A stretch of DNA of 64,000 nucleotides from Streptomyces sp. SS1-1 (GTDB lineage: Bacteria; Actinomycetota; Actinomycetes; Streptomycetales; Streptomycetaceae). Every line of letters starts with the position of its first letter. Position 1 is the first letter of the stretch. Position numbers and translations under genes: made by a program. Positions 24,666 through 34,178 of this stretch are shown one piece after another. Where the stretch lies: NCBI RefSeq assembly GCF_008973465.1, contig NZ_WBXN01000004.1, positions 1,736,001 through 1,800,000 on the forward strand, given 5' to 3'. The notes beneath the pieces were generated by a model that saw only the letters and a list, made by a program, of their open reading frames with translations, had not been told where the DNA came from and ran no database searches.

Positions 24666-26417
24666 TTAGGCGGACGGCGTGGCGCTCTCCGTGGGCTCCT
24701 CCGACGGGTCCGGCTCCGGCGACGTCTCGGCGGCGGCGACCTTCAGCTCGATGGTCAGGGTCGCGCCGCCCGCCGTGGCGATCCGCAGCAGGAAGGTGCC
24801 GGTGGTGTCGTCGGCGTACAGCTTCGGCAGTTCCAGCAGGCCCTTGTCGTCGGTCTTGAGACCGGTCAGGGTGCGGACCGGCTTGCCGTCGGCGTCCTTG
24901 AAGTAGGGGCCCTTGTCGTTCTCGTCGGGGTCGTCCTCCGCCTTGATCAGGGTGGCGGTGGCGGCGACCTTGTCCGCGACGGCTCCCTTGTAGGTGGCCT
25001 TCACCTCGACCCGCTCGGCGAACTCGCCGCCGGGCACGCAGGTCAGCGCGGTGTCGCCGGTGCGGGCCAGGGTGTCGGCGGCGCGCTCGGTGACGGTGGC
25101 CTTGTAGTCGAGGCCGGGGACGGTACGGCCGACGACGGTGGCCCGGACCGTGAACTCACCGGTGTCCTCGCCCGCCCGGAGCGCCGGGGCCACCGCCTTG
25201 CCGGAGCTGTCGGTGAGGACGGCGGCGTACTTCTCGCCGGTGCTGAAGGTGGCGTCGGTGTCACCGGTGATGGTGAAGCGGACGCGGACCCTGGCGACGG
25301 CCTTGCCGGACTCGGTCTCGGCGCGGGCGCTGATCTTCTCGGTGAAGGTGTCGCCCGCCATCGCGGTGAGCTTCGCGGTGCCGGCGTCCTCCAGGTGGTC
25401 CACCGTGTCGGTGGGGGTGGGCGTCGTGCTGGGCGGCGTGGTCGGACTGCTTCCGGAGCCGCCGCCGTCGCCCGGCCCGGACCCGCCGGGCTTCGACGGC
25501 GTCGTGGGCTGCGCCGGGGACGAGGGGCTTGCCGGTGCCGACGGCGAGGAGGGCACCGTGGGCGACGGCGTCGGGTGGGCGCCCGCCGCGTCGTCGCTGC
25601 GGTCGGACGGGAGGGTGCCGGTGCCGTCCGGGATCTCGTGGGTGCCCTTGCGGTAGTAGTCCAGCCACCTGCGGACGAGCTGGAGGTAGTCCTGGGAGTT
25701 GTTGTAGCTCAGGATGGCGCGGTCGAGGTCGCCGCCCTTGGACAGGTCCCAGCCGAAACGGCACAGGTAGTGGCCGGCGGCGAGGGCCGCGTCGTAGACG
25801 TTGTTGGGGTCCTTGCGGCCGTCGCCGTTGCCGTCACGACCGGCCCACTCCCAGGTGGAGGGGATGAACTGCATGGGACCGACGGCACGGTCGTACCGGC
25901 TGTCGCCGTCGTAGGCGCCGCCGTCGGTGTCGCTGATGTTCGCGAAGCCGGCGCCGTTCAGCTGCGGGCCGAGGATCTTGGACAGGGTGGTGCCGTTCGC
26001 GTCGACCCGGCCGCCGCGGGCCTGGCCCGACTCGACCTTGCCGATGGCGGCGAGCAGTTCCCAGGGCAGGTGGCAGCCCGGCTTGGACTCCTGCAGCGCG
26101 GCCGCGGCCTTCTTGTAGGCGTCGAGGACCGTGGCGGGTATGCCCGCCTCACCGGCCACCGGGGTCACCGTGGTGTCCGCCGAGGGGGCCGGGTTGGGGC
26201 TGTTGAGCGGCGGAAGGTCCGTGTAGTACGGCGAGTTGCCGGTCGCGCTGTCGGCGGCGGGGGCGTCCGGGGACGGCTGGGTGCCGGTGGTCATCTTTCT
26301 GCCGGCGCCGTCGGTCGTCACTCCCGGAGCCTGGGACGCGGCCAGTGCCGCGACCACGACCGCGGCGACCGTGGTGTTCACCGCCCCCTTGCGGAGCCTG
26401 CCGAATTCCGCCGCCAT
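24666..26417 (-). CDS. Secreted lytic transglycosylase with C-terminal Ig-like repeats
   Basis: 583 residues. N-terminal signal or anchor (VNTTVAAVVVAALAASQAPG), a Pro/Ser/Thr linker, then an SLT-type lysozyme-fold domain at about 90-265: WELLAAIGKVESGQARGG (catalytic Glu in the VESG motif), AVGPMQFIPSTWEWAGRDGNGDG and YDAALAAGHYLCRFGWDL. A long Thr/Pro/Gly linker (TPTDTVDHL...) leads to two beta-rich repeats related to big-tandem Ig domains (about 345-560), and an acidic tail. It cleaves peptidoglycan glycan strands at the cell surface. The 325 bp upstream showed no ydaO riboswitch that I could recognise. Confidence 0.9.
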   Translation of the reverse strand: MAAEFGRLRKGAVNTTVAAVVVAALAASQAPGVTTDGAGRKMTTGTQPSPDAPAADSATGNSPYYTDLPPLNSPNPAPSADTTVTPVAGEAGIPATVLDAYKKAAAALQESKPGCHLPWELLAAIGKVESGQARGGRVDANGTTLSKILGPQLNGAGFANISDTDGGAYDGDSRYDRAVGPMQFIPSTWEWAGRDGNGDGRKDPNNVYDAALAAGHYLCRFGWDLSKGGDLDRAILSYNNSQDYLQLVRRWLDYYRKGTHEIPDGTGTLPSDRSDDAAGAHPTPSPTVPSSPSAPASPSSPAQPTTPSKPGGSGPGDGGGSGSSPTTPPSTTPTPTDTVDHLEDAGTAKLTAMAGDTFTEKISARAETESGKAVARVRVRFTITGDTDATFSTGEKYAAVLTDSSGKAVAPALRAGEDTGEFTVRATVVGRTVPGLDYKATVTERAADTLARTGDTALTCVPGGEFAERVEVKATYKGAVADKVAATATLIKAEDDPDENDKGPYFKDADGKPVRTLTGLKTDDKGLLELPKLYADDTTGTFLLRIATAGGATLTIELKVAAAETSPEPDPSEEPTESATPSA

Positions 26418-26742
26418 GTGGTGGACCCCTCCCGTGGACGCCCTGACGTCCGTGTCGGTCTGCCGGACCCGCCGTGCCGGGCCCGCCCCTGTAGTGACGA
26501 TCGACCCGCCACGACAGTTGCCCTCGCGGCGAGAGTTACGTCGCCGTTCATCTGTTCGTACGCGGGTCCCGGCACTGTGACCCAGGCGACCCTACGACAA
26601 CTTCCCTTGCGCGCACACCCGTTGCCGCCCGATATTTCCGGGTTGGCCACACGCCGTTCGCCGGGCGGGCCGTCCCGCATACTGGCTCCGCCGACGAGGG
26701 GGGCCGGACCGGTCCCGTCAAGACCGCACCCGAGGAGCCCTG
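26418..26742. other. Divergent intergenic region, no gene seen
   Basis: 325 bp between the transglycosylase and the DUF4184 gene. The only structure noted is a short stem CGGCGA/TCGCCG with the loop gagttacg at about 26528-26550. No riboswitch or small gene recognised. Confidence 0.5.
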
Positions 26743-27603
26743 TTGCCGTTCACGCTCAGCCACGCGGCCGCCGTCCTGCCCGCCGTGCGCACCGGGGGGA
26801 CCGGACGGGCCGGACTCGTGCCGGCGGTCCTGGTGACCGGTTCCTTCGCTCCCGACATGACCTATTACGCGGCAAGTGTCCTGTCCGGGGCCATGGAGTT
26901 CGGGGACGTCACGCACTCCCTACCGGGCGTGTTCACCGTCGACGTCGTCATCGCCTGGGCGCTGGTGGGGCTGTGGCTGCTGCTGCGTGAGCCGCTGGTG
27001 GCGCTGCTGCCGGACCGGCTCCAGGCGCGGCCGGCCGCGCTGCTGCGGTGCGGGGCGCCCCGCGCGCGGATGACGCCGGGGCTCGTGGCGCGCTGGTACG
27101 TCTCCGCCGTACTCGGCGGGCTCACCCATGTGGTGTGGGACGCGTTCACGCATCTCGACCGGTGGGGGATGCGGGTGTTCCCGGTGCTCGGGGAGGAGGT
27201 GGCGGGGTCGCCGCTGTACTGGTACCTGCAGTACGGGGGGTCGGCGGTCGCGGCCGTCGTCGTCGCGGTGTTCGTGACGGTGGCGCTGCGGCGCGCGGCC
27301 GGGGTGCCGGTCGCGGGGGTACCGGTGCTCTCCGTGCGGGACCGGTGGGTGGCCGTGGTGGTGCTCGGCGGGTGCGCGGCGGTGGCCGCCTTCGAGCGGG
27401 CGTCGCGGTGGTGGGAGTTCTGGGGGGCCACCGCGAAGTACTGGGAACTGATCCCGTCGCTGTGCTTCGGCGCGGGCGCCGGGCTCGCCGTGGGGCTGCT
27501 CCTGTACGGCGCCGCCGTCAGGCTGTGGCGTCCGGTCCCGGTCCCTGGCAGTACGGGGACGGGTGGTGCCGAGCGGGAACGGAGCCGGCCGGGGGTGCGG
27601 TGA
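26743..27603 (+). CDS. DUF4184 family membrane protein
   Basis: 286 residues starting with TTG at 26743 (GAGGAG 6 nt upstream). The N-terminal PFTLSHAAAVLP and SFAPDMTYYA are the DUF4184 signature, followed by VLGGLTHVVWDAFTHLDRWG with the conserved His/Asp cluster. Five to six membrane helices. The His/Asp motifs recall metal-dependent membrane hydrolases such as the YdjM/phospholipase-like group; function unknown. Confidence 0.9.
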   Translation: MPFTLSHAAAVLPAVRTGGTGRAGLVPAVLVTGSFAPDMTYYAASVLSGAMEFGDVTHSLPGVFTVDVVIAWALVGLWLLLREPLVALLPDRLQARPAALLRCGAPRARMTPGLVARWYVSAVLGGLTHVVWDAFTHLDRWGMRVFPVLGEEVAGSPLYWYLQYGGSAVAAVVVAVFVTVALRRAAGVPVAGVPVLSVRDRWVAVVVLGGCAAVAAFERASRWWEFWGATAKYWELIPSLCFGAGAGLAVGLLLYGAAVRLWRPVPVPGSTGTGGAERERSRPGVR

Positions 27604-27910
27604 CGGTGCCCTGGGCGGTGTCCTTCGCGGTGCCCTTGTCGGTGCCCTGGCCGGGTTGCGTCGGGAGCAGGGTCAGTGCCAGGGCCCAGTAGGAGCGGGC
27701 GAGTTCGGTCCAGTCGCGGAGGCGTCGGGTCAGACGGCGGCGGACGGCCGTGAGGGTGCGGCGGAGCGTGCCGGCGAGTTCGGTGGGGATGCGGGCGGTG
27801 CTGGCGGTGGGGGCGAGGGCCCGGTTCTGCGGGGGTGTGGGGGGAAGGGGCCAGTCGGTGGTGTCGGCCGGGGCGGGTGCCGTCCGGCGGTTGAGCGTGT
27901 GTATACCCAT
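27518..27910 (-). CDS. Hypothetical protein (130 aa), overlaps the DUF4184 end
   Basis: The frame starts at ATG 27910, preceded by AAGGA 7 nt upstream, and begins MGIHTLNRRTAPAPADTTDW. Middle part is amphipathic and basic (LRRTLTAVRRRLTRRLRDW); the C-terminus is Thr/Pro/Gly-rich and low-complexity. It overlaps the 3' end of the convergent DUF4184 gene by 86 bp, so the tail may be shorter in reality. No family recognised. Confidence 0.5.
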   Translation of the reverse strand: MGIHTLNRRTAPAPADTTDWPLPPTPPQNRALAPTASTARIPTELAGTLRRTLTAVRRRLTRRLRDWTELARSYWALALTLLPTQPGQGTDKGTAKDTAQGTVTAPPAGSVPARHHPSPYCQGPGPDATA

Positions 27911-28030
27911 GTCGGCATCCTTACGGGCTGGGGATGTCGGGGGCGTTTTGGCGGGGGCCACGTGGGTGAGGTGGGGTGAGGTGGGGGCCTGCTCGTGTCC
28001 CGGGGGCGGTGTGTTGCGCGGGTGCGGGTG

Positions 28031-28330
28031 AGTGGGGGCTTGTCGCGCAGTTCCCCGCGCCCCTGAGGGGGGTGGTCCCGCCGGCCCGGTTCGATTGGTG
28101 CGGGGCGGTGGGGGTTGCTCGCGCAGTTCCCCGCGCCCCCGAGGGGGTGGGCCGCCCGGCCCGGTTCGATCGGTGCGGGGCGGTGGGGGTTGCTCGCGCA
28201 GTTCCCCGCGCCCCTGAGGCGGGTGGTCCCGCCGGCCCGGTTCGATTGGTGCCGACAGGTGGGGGTTGCTCGCGCAGTTCCCCGCGCCCCTGCGGGTGAG
28301 GGGCTGGGGGCGCAGTTGCCCGCGGCCCTG
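28031..28330. repeat. Tandem array of a ~76-bp Streptomyces intergenic repeat
   Basis: Four full copies of the core gcgcagttccccgcgcccc begin at 28045, 28121, 28196 and 28272 (periods 76, 75, 76), and a degenerate fifth starts at 28310. Each core is followed by a G-rich complement (cccctgagggg), giving a small hairpin, then cggcccggttcgat. Cores of this type are widely dispersed between Streptomyces genes. The array ends about 65 bp from the polA stop. Confidence 0.9.
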
Positions 28331-28393
28331 GATGCGTGCCTGCGACGCGGACGCCGGGTCGGTGGGGTCCGGCCCGGCGTTTCGTCGTGGGGG

Positions 28394-31120
28394 TCAGTGG
28401 GCCGCTGACTCCCAGTCGGGGCCCGCACCTACCGAGACGCCCAGGGGGACCCTCAGGTGGACCGCGTTCGACATTTCCCGGCGGACCAGTTCCTCCGCGG
28501 CCTCGCGCTCGCCCGGGGCGATCTCCAGGACGATTTCGTCGTGGACCTGGAGGAGCATGCGGGAGGCGAGGCCGGAGTCGCGCAGGGCCCGGTCCACGTT
28601 GAGCATGGCGATCTTGACGATGTCGGCCGCCGTGCCCTGGATCGGCGCGTTCAGCGCCATGCGCTCGGCCGCCTCGCGGCGCTGGCGGTTGTCGCTGTTG
28701 AGGTCGGGCAGGTAGCGGCGGCGGCCGAAGAGGGTCGCCGTGTACCCGGTGGCCCGTGCCTCGTCGACCGCGCGGCGCAGATAGTCGCGGACGCCGCCGA
28801 ACCGCTCGAAGTACGCGTCCATCAGGGTGCGCGCCTCGGCCGCCTCGATGTTCAGCTGCTGGGAGAGGCCGAACGCCGACAGCCCGTACGCGAGGCCGTA
28901 CGACATCGCCTTGATCTTGCGGCGCATCTCCGCGTCCACGGCGGACGGCTCCACCGCGAAGACCTGGGAGGCGGCCGTGGTGTGCAGGTCCTCGCCGGAG
29001 GTGAACGCCTCGATCAGGCCCTCGTCCTCCGACAGGTGGGCCATCACACGCAGCTCGATCTGGCTGTAGTCCGCCGTCATCAGGGACTCGAAGCCCTCGC
29101 CGACGACGAAGCCCCGGCGGATCGCGCGGCCCTCGTCGGTGCGGACCGGGATGTTCTGCAGGTTGGGGTCCGTGGAGGAGAGGCGGCCGGTGGCGGCGAC
29201 GGTCTGGTTGAACGTCGTGTGGATGCGGCCGTCCGTGGCGATCGTCTTGATCAGGCCCTCGACCGTGACCCGCAGCTTCGCCTGCTCCCGGTGGCGGAGC
29301 ATGATCACCGGCAGTTCGTTGTCCGTCTGCCCGGCGAGCCAGGCCAGGGCGTCGGCGTCGGTGGTGTAGCCGGTCTTCGTCTTCTTCGTCTTGGGCAGGG
29401 CGAGCTCGCCGAAGAGGACCTCCTGGAGCTGCTTGGGCGAGCCCAGGTTGAACTCGTGCCCGGCCGCCGCGTGCGCCTCCTTCACGGCCTGCTGCACGGC
29501 ACCCGCGAACATCTGCTCCATGGCCTCCAGGTGTGCCCGGTCGGCCGCGATGCCGTGCCGCTCCATGCGGGCGAGCAGCGCGGACGTCGGCAGCTCCATG
29601 TCGCGCAGCAGCTCGGCGGCGCCGACCTCCTCGAGCCGGCCCTCGAAGGCCTCGCCGAGGTCGAGGACGGTCCGGGCCTGGATCATGAGCGCCTCGGCCT
29701 CGGCGCCCTCGTCCGCCCCGAAGGCCAGCTGGCCGTCGGCCGTGGCGGCGGGCGCCAGCTCGCGGTGCAGGTACTCCAGGGACAGCGCGTCCAGGTCGAA
29801 GGAGCGGCGGCCCGGCTTGACGAGGTAGGCGGCGAGCGCGGTGTCCATGCGGACGCCCTCGATGGTCCAGCCGTGCTCGGCGAAGACGCGCATGGCGCTC
29901 TTGGCGTTGTGGAAGACCTTGGGCCGCTCGGCGTCCGCGAGCCAGCCGGCGAACGCGCGCTCGTCGGCCTCGTCGAGCTGGGAGGGGTCGAACCAGGCGG
30001 CCGCGCCGCCGTCCGCGGCCAGCGCGACCTCGGCGACCGAGCCGGTGCCGAGGGCCCAGGTGTCGACGGTGGCCACGCCGAGCGGACCGCCGGCGTGCTC
30101 CGCCAGCCAGGGGGCCAGCTCGCCGGTGCCGAGGACGGTGCCGTCCAGGGCGACGCCCTCGGTGGAGATCGGCGTCGTCTCGGCCTCCTCGGCGCCCGGG
30201 TCGACGCCGAAGAGCCGCTCGCGCAGCGACGGGTTCCGGATCTCGAGGGTGTCGAGGATCATCGCGACGGCCTTGCGGTCGTACGGCTCGCGCGCGAGGT
30301 CGGTGACGGTCTTGGGCAGCTCGACCTGCCGCTCCAGCTCGGTGAGGCGGCGGTTGAGCTTGACGGCCTCCAGGTGGTCGCGGAGGTTCTGCCCGGCCTT
30401 GCCCTTGACCTCGTCGGCGCGCTCGACCAGCTCCGCGAAGGACCCGAACTGGTTGATCCACTTCGCTGCGGTCTTCTCGCCGACGCCGGGGATGCCCGGC
30501 AGGTTGTCCGACGGGTCGCCGCGCAGGGCCGCGAAGTCGGGGTACTGGGCGGGGGTCAGGCCGTACTTCTCGACGACCTTCTCCGGGGTGAACCGGGTCA
30601 GCTCGGAGACGCCCTTGGTCGGGTACAGCACGGTGGTGTGCTCACTGACCAGCTGGAACGAGTCACGGTCGCCGGTGACGATCAGCACCTCGAAACCGGC
30701 GGCCTCGGCCTGTGTGGCGAGCGTGGCGATCACGTCGTCGGCCTCGAAGCCCTCGACGGCGAACCGGGAGACGCGCATCGCGTCCAGCAGCTCGCCGATC
30801 AGCTCGACCTGGCCCTTGAACTCGTCCGGGGTCTTGGAGCGGTTCGCCTTGTACTCCGTGAACTCCTGGGACCGCCATGTCTTGCGGGAGACGTCGAACG
30901 CCACGGCGAAGTGGGTGGGCGCCTCGTCACGCAGCGTGTTGGCCAGCATCGACGCGAAGCCGTAGATCGCGTTCGTCGGCTGGCCCGTCGCCGTCGTGAA
31001 GTTCTCCGCGGGCAGCGCGAAGAAGGCCCGGTAGGCCAGCGAGTGCCCGTCCATGAGCATCAGGCGGGGCCGGCCGCCGCCGGGGGTGCTGTCGGTCTGC
31101 TTCGATGCTGTCTCTGCCAC
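28394..31120 (-). CDS. polA: DNA polymerase I
   Basis: 908 residues from GTG 31120 (VAETASKQTDS). N-terminal 5'-3' exonuclease (LMLMDGHSLAYRAFFALP; AVEGFEADDVIATLA; GIPGVGEKTAAKWI), a central 3'-5' exonuclease-like domain that seems to lack the catalytic acidic residues, as in other actinobacteria, and the polymerase: motif A DYSQIELRVMAHLSED, motif B RRKIKAMSYGLAYGLSAFG, motif C LLQVHDEIVLE. It fills gaps in repair and removes Okazaki primers. Confidence 0.97.
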   Translation of the reverse strand: MAETASKQTDSTPGGGRPRLMLMDGHSLAYRAFFALPAENFTTATGQPTNAIYGFASMLANTLRDEAPTHFAVAFDVSRKTWRSQEFTEYKANRSKTPDEFKGQVELIGELLDAMRVSRFAVEGFEADDVIATLATQAEAAGFEVLIVTGDRDSFQLVSEHTTVLYPTKGVSELTRFTPEKVVEKYGLTPAQYPDFAALRGDPSDNLPGIPGVGEKTAAKWINQFGSFAELVERADEVKGKAGQNLRDHLEAVKLNRRLTELERQVELPKTVTDLAREPYDRKAVAMILDTLEIRNPSLRERLFGVDPGAEEAETTPISTEGVALDGTVLGTGELAPWLAEHAGGPLGVATVDTWALGTGSVAEVALAADGGAAAWFDPSQLDEADERAFAGWLADAERPKVFHNAKSAMRVFAEHGWTIEGVRMDTALAAYLVKPGRRSFDLDALSLEYLHRELAPAATADGQLAFGADEGAEAEALMIQARTVLDLGEAFEGRLEEVGAAELLRDMELPTSALLARMERHGIAADRAHLEAMEQMFAGAVQQAVKEAHAAAGHEFNLGSPKQLQEVLFGELALPKTKKTKTGYTTDADALAWLAGQTDNELPVIMLRHREQAKLRVTVEGLIKTIATDGRIHTTFNQTVAATGRLSSTDPNLQNIPVRTDEGRAIRRGFVVGEGFESLMTADYSQIELRVMAHLSEDEGLIEAFTSGEDLHTTAASQVFAVEPSAVDAEMRRKIKAMSYGLAYGLSAFGLSQQLNIEAAEARTLMDAYFERFGGVRDYLRRAVDEARATGYTATLFGRRRYLPDLNSDNRQRREAAERMALNAPIQGTAADIVKIAMLNVDRALRDSGLASRMLLQVHDEIVLEIAPGEREAAEELVRREMSNAVHLRVPLGVSVGAGPDWESAAH

Positions 31121-31283
31121 GCCCCCGATCCTGCCACGCCCCACTGACAGCCGGGCCCCGCCGGGGTGCCGCCCGGACGCTCCCGATGCCGTGCGGGGCC
31201 CGAACACCCGCTCCCCGCAGGGCCGGTTCCGCGTGCGAGGATCGGAGACGTAGCTCACACGTGTACACGAAGGAGAGTGCGCG

Positions 31284-33563
31284 ATGGCCAGCAAGCCGCC
31301 CACGGGTGATCCGGTCCAGGACGCGCCCGAGGTCGCCGAGCCGAAGCACGCGGCGGCGGGCCTGCCCGCCATCGGCCACACCCTGCGGGTCGCGCAGCGC
31401 CAGATGGGGATCAAGCGCACCGCGCTGACCCTGCTGCGGGTCAACCAGAAGGACGGCTTCGACTGCCCGGGGTGCGCCTGGCCCGAACCGGAGCACCGGC
31501 ACACGGCGGAGTTCTGCGAGAACGGCGCGAAGGCGGTCGCCGAGGAGGCCACGCTGCGCCGGGTCACCCCGGAGTTCTTCGCCGCGCACCCCGTGGCCGA
31601 CCTGGCGACGCGCAGCGGCTACTGGCTGGGGCAGCAGGGGCGGCTCACGCACCCCATGTACCTGCCGGAGGGCGGCACCCACTACGAGCCGGTGACCTGG
31701 GAGCGGGCCTTCGACATCGTCGCCGAGGAGATCGCCGCGCTCGGCTCGCCCGACGAGGCCGTCTTCTACACGTCGGGCCGCACCAGCAACGAGGCGGCGT
31801 TCCTCTACCAGCTCTTCGCCCGCGAGCTCGGCACGAACAACCTGCCGGACTGCTCGAACATGTGCCACGAGTCGTCCGGGTCGGCGCTGTCGGAGACGAT
31901 CGGCGTCGGCAAGGGCAGTGTCCTGCTGGAGGACCTGTACAAGGCCGAGCTGATCATCGTCGCCGGGCAGAACCCCGGCACGAACCATCCGCGGATGCTG
32001 TCCGCCCTGGAGAAGGCGAAGGCGAACGGCGCGCGGATCATCACCGTCAACCCGCTGCCCGAGGCGGGTCTGGAGCGGTTCAAGAACCCGCAGACCCCGC
32101 AGGGCATGATCAAGGGCGCCGCGCTGACCGATCTGTTCCTGCAGATCCGCATCGGCGGCGACCAGGCGCTGTTCCGGCTGCTGAACAAGCTGATCCTGGA
32201 GACCGGGGGCGCCGTCGACGAGGACTTCGTCCGCGACCACACTCATGGCTTCGAGGAGTTCGCCGAGGCCGCCCGCGCCGCCGACTGGGACGAGACGCTG
32301 GCGGCGACGGGCCTCGCGCGCGAGGACGTCGACCGGGCGCTGGAGATGGTGCTGGCGTCGCGGCGCACGGTGGTGTGCTGGGCGATGGGCCTGACCCAGC
32401 ACAAGCACTCGGTGCCGACGATCCGGGAGATCGTCAACTTCCTCCTGCTGCGCGGCGACATCGGCCGTCCCGGCTCGGGCGTGTGCCCGGTGCGCGGTCA
32501 CTCCAATGTGCAGGGCGACCGCACGATGGGCATCTTCGAGCGGCCCGCGCCCGCCTTCCTGGACGCCCTGGAGCGCGAGTTCGGGTTCGCGCCGCCGCGT
32601 GAGCACGGCCTGGACGTCGTCCGCGCCATCCGGGCGCTGCGCGACGGCGAGGCGAAGGTGTTCTTCGCGATGGGCGGCAACTTCGTGGCGGCCACGCCGG
32701 ACACGGCCGTCACCGAGGCGGCCGTGCGGCGGGCCCGGCTGACCGTGCACGTGTCGACGAAGCTGAACCGCAGTCACGCGGTGACGGGCGCGCGGGCGCT
32801 GATCCTGCCGACGCTGGGCCGTACCGAACGTGATCTGCAGGGCGGCGGCGAGCAGTTCGTCACCGTCGAGGACTCCATGGGCATGGTGCACGCCTCCCGG
32901 GGGCGGCTGGAGCCGGCCAGTCCCCATCTGCTGTCGGAGCCGGCGATCGTGTGCCGGCTGGCCCGCCGGGTGCTGGGCGAGAAGAGCCGTACGCCCTGGG
33001 AGGAGTTCGAGAAGGACTACGCGACGATCCGGGACCGTATCGCGCGGGTCGTGCCGGGCTTCGAGGACTTCAACGCGCGCGTGGCGCGTCCCGGCGGCTT
33101 CACGCTGCCGCACGCCCCGCGCGACGAGCGCCGCTTCCCGACGGCGACCGGCAAGGCCAACTTCACGGCGGCGCCGGTGGAGTACCCGGAGGTCCCCGAG
33201 GGGCGGCTGCTGCTGCAGACGCTGCGTTCGCACGACCAGTACAACACCACGATCTACGGCCTGGACGACCGCTACCGGGGCATCCGCAACGGCCGCCGGG
33301 TGGTGCTGGTCAACCCGGAGGACGCCCGGCGCCTCGGGGTCGCCGACGGCTCGTACGTGGATCTGGTGAGCGAGTGGAAGGACGGCGTCGAGCGGCGCGC
33401 GCCCGGGTTCCGGGTGGTGGCGTACCCGACGGCGCGGGGCTGCGCGGCGGCCTACTACCCGGAGACCAACGTGCTGGTGCCGCTGGACGCCACCGCCGAC
33501 ACCAGCAACACCCCGGCCAGCAAGTCCGTGATCGTGCGTCTGGAACAATCGGCGACCGACTGA
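31284..33563 (+). CDS. FdhF/YdeP-family molybdopterin oxidoreductase
   Basis: 759 residues from ATG 31284 with GAAGGAGAG upstream. Features of the YdeP branch of the DMSO-reductase superfamily: FDCPGCAWPEPEH near residue 60 (an incomplete Fe-S cysteine pattern), SGRTSNEAAFLYQLFARELG, NMCHESSG, MGLTQHKHSVPTIREIVN and a C-terminal molydopterin-binding domain (DQYNTTIYGLDDRYRGI). No Tat signal, so cytoplasmic. The substrate is unknown; YdeP is linked to acid resistance in E. coli. An inverted repeat CTGAGC-gttt-GCTCAG spans its stop codon. Confidence 0.93.
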   Translation: MASKPPTGDPVQDAPEVAEPKHAAAGLPAIGHTLRVAQRQMGIKRTALTLLRVNQKDGFDCPGCAWPEPEHRHTAEFCENGAKAVAEEATLRRVTPEFFAAHPVADLATRSGYWLGQQGRLTHPMYLPEGGTHYEPVTWERAFDIVAEEIAALGSPDEAVFYTSGRTSNEAAFLYQLFARELGTNNLPDCSNMCHESSGSALSETIGVGKGSVLLEDLYKAELIIVAGQNPGTNHPRMLSALEKAKANGARIITVNPLPEAGLERFKNPQTPQGMIKGAALTDLFLQIRIGGDQALFRLLNKLILETGGAVDEDFVRDHTHGFEEFAEAARAADWDETLAATGLAREDVDRALEMVLASRRTVVCWAMGLTQHKHSVPTIREIVNFLLLRGDIGRPGSGVCPVRGHSNVQGDRTMGIFERPAPAFLDALEREFGFAPPREHGLDVVRAIRALRDGEAKVFFAMGGNFVAATPDTAVTEAAVRRARLTVHVSTKLNRSHAVTGARALILPTLGRTERDLQGGGEQFVTVEDSMGMVHASRGRLEPASPHLLSEPAIVCRLARRVLGEKSRTPWEEFEKDYATIRDRIARVVPGFEDFNARVARPGGFTLPHAPRDERRFPTATGKANFTAAPVEYPEVPEGRLLLQTLRSHDQYNTTIYGLDDRYRGIRNGRRVVLVNPEDARRLGVADGSYVDLVSEWKDGVERRAPGFRVVAYPTARGCAAAYYPETNVLVPLDATADTSNTPASKSVIVRLEQSATD

Positions 33564-33622
33564 GCGTTTGCTCAGCGGTGTCACCACGCCACCGAGTGAT
33601 CACGACGAACGGAGCCGGGCCC

Positions 33623-34111
33623 ATGGGCGAGCAGCAGCACGTGAAGTTCCCGCAGGAGGTCATCGACGAGTACGCCGCGCTCGGCGTCGATCTCCAGGCC
33701 CTGTTCTCGGCCGGGCACCTCGGCACCCGCATGGGCGTCCAGATCGTGGAGGCGTCCGCCGAGCGGGTCGTGGGGACCATGCCGGTCGAGGGCAACACCC
33801 AGCCGTACGGGCTGCTGCACGGCGGCGCGTCCGCGGTGCTCGCGGAGACGCTCGGCTCGGTGGGGTCCATGCTGCACGGCGGCACCTCCAAGATCGCGGT
33901 GGGTGTGGACCTGAACTGCACCCACCACCGGGGCGCCCGCTCCGGTCTGGTGACCGGTGTCGCCACGCCGCTGCACCGGGGCCGCTCGACGGCGACGTAC
34001 GAGATCGTGATCAGCGACGAGCAGGGTCGGCGGGTGTGCACCGCGCGGCTGACCTGCATGCTGCGGGACGTGAACCCGGGCGACGCGGAGCGGGTCCGCG
34101 CGGCGGAGTGA
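33623..34111 (+). CDS. PaaI-type hotdog-fold thioesterase
   Basis: 162 residues, start ATG 33623 chosen as giving the usual N-terminus. Hotdog motifs: NTQPYGLLHGGASAVLAETLGS (about 63-84, with the catalytic H-G-G) and VGVDLNCTHHRGARSG. This is the PaaI/YbdB/EntH group, which hydrolyses aryl- or acyl-CoA or ACP thioesters. It lies 60 bp downstream of the YdeP-like gene and may be co-transcribed. Confidence 0.93.
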   Translation: MGEQQHVKFPQEVIDEYAALGVDLQALFSAGHLGTRMGVQIVEASAERVVGTMPVEGNTQPYGLLHGGASAVLAETLGSVGSMLHGGTSKIAVGVDLNCTHHRGARSGLVTGVATPLHRGRSTATYEIVISDEQGRRVCTARLTCMLRDVNPGDAERVRAAE

Positions 34112-34178
34112 CGGCACGTCAACTCTCCTTTCCCACCCCGCCGTTGATCCCGGCCGTGCGGCGGCATACGGTCGGGGC

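Noticed and set aside
26418..26742. c-di-AMP (ydaO) riboswitch before the lytic transglycosylase
   Set aside because: Expected from other Streptomyces wall-hydrolase genes, but I saw no matching conserved blocks in this leader.
31257..31264. ACACGTGT palindrome before the YdeP-like gene
   Set aside because: Eight bases are too few to distinguish from chance at this length.
33560..33575. CTGAGC-gttt-GCTCAG hairpin across the YdeP stop
   Set aside because: Only 6 bp and followed at once by a co-directional gene; too weak to call a terminator.
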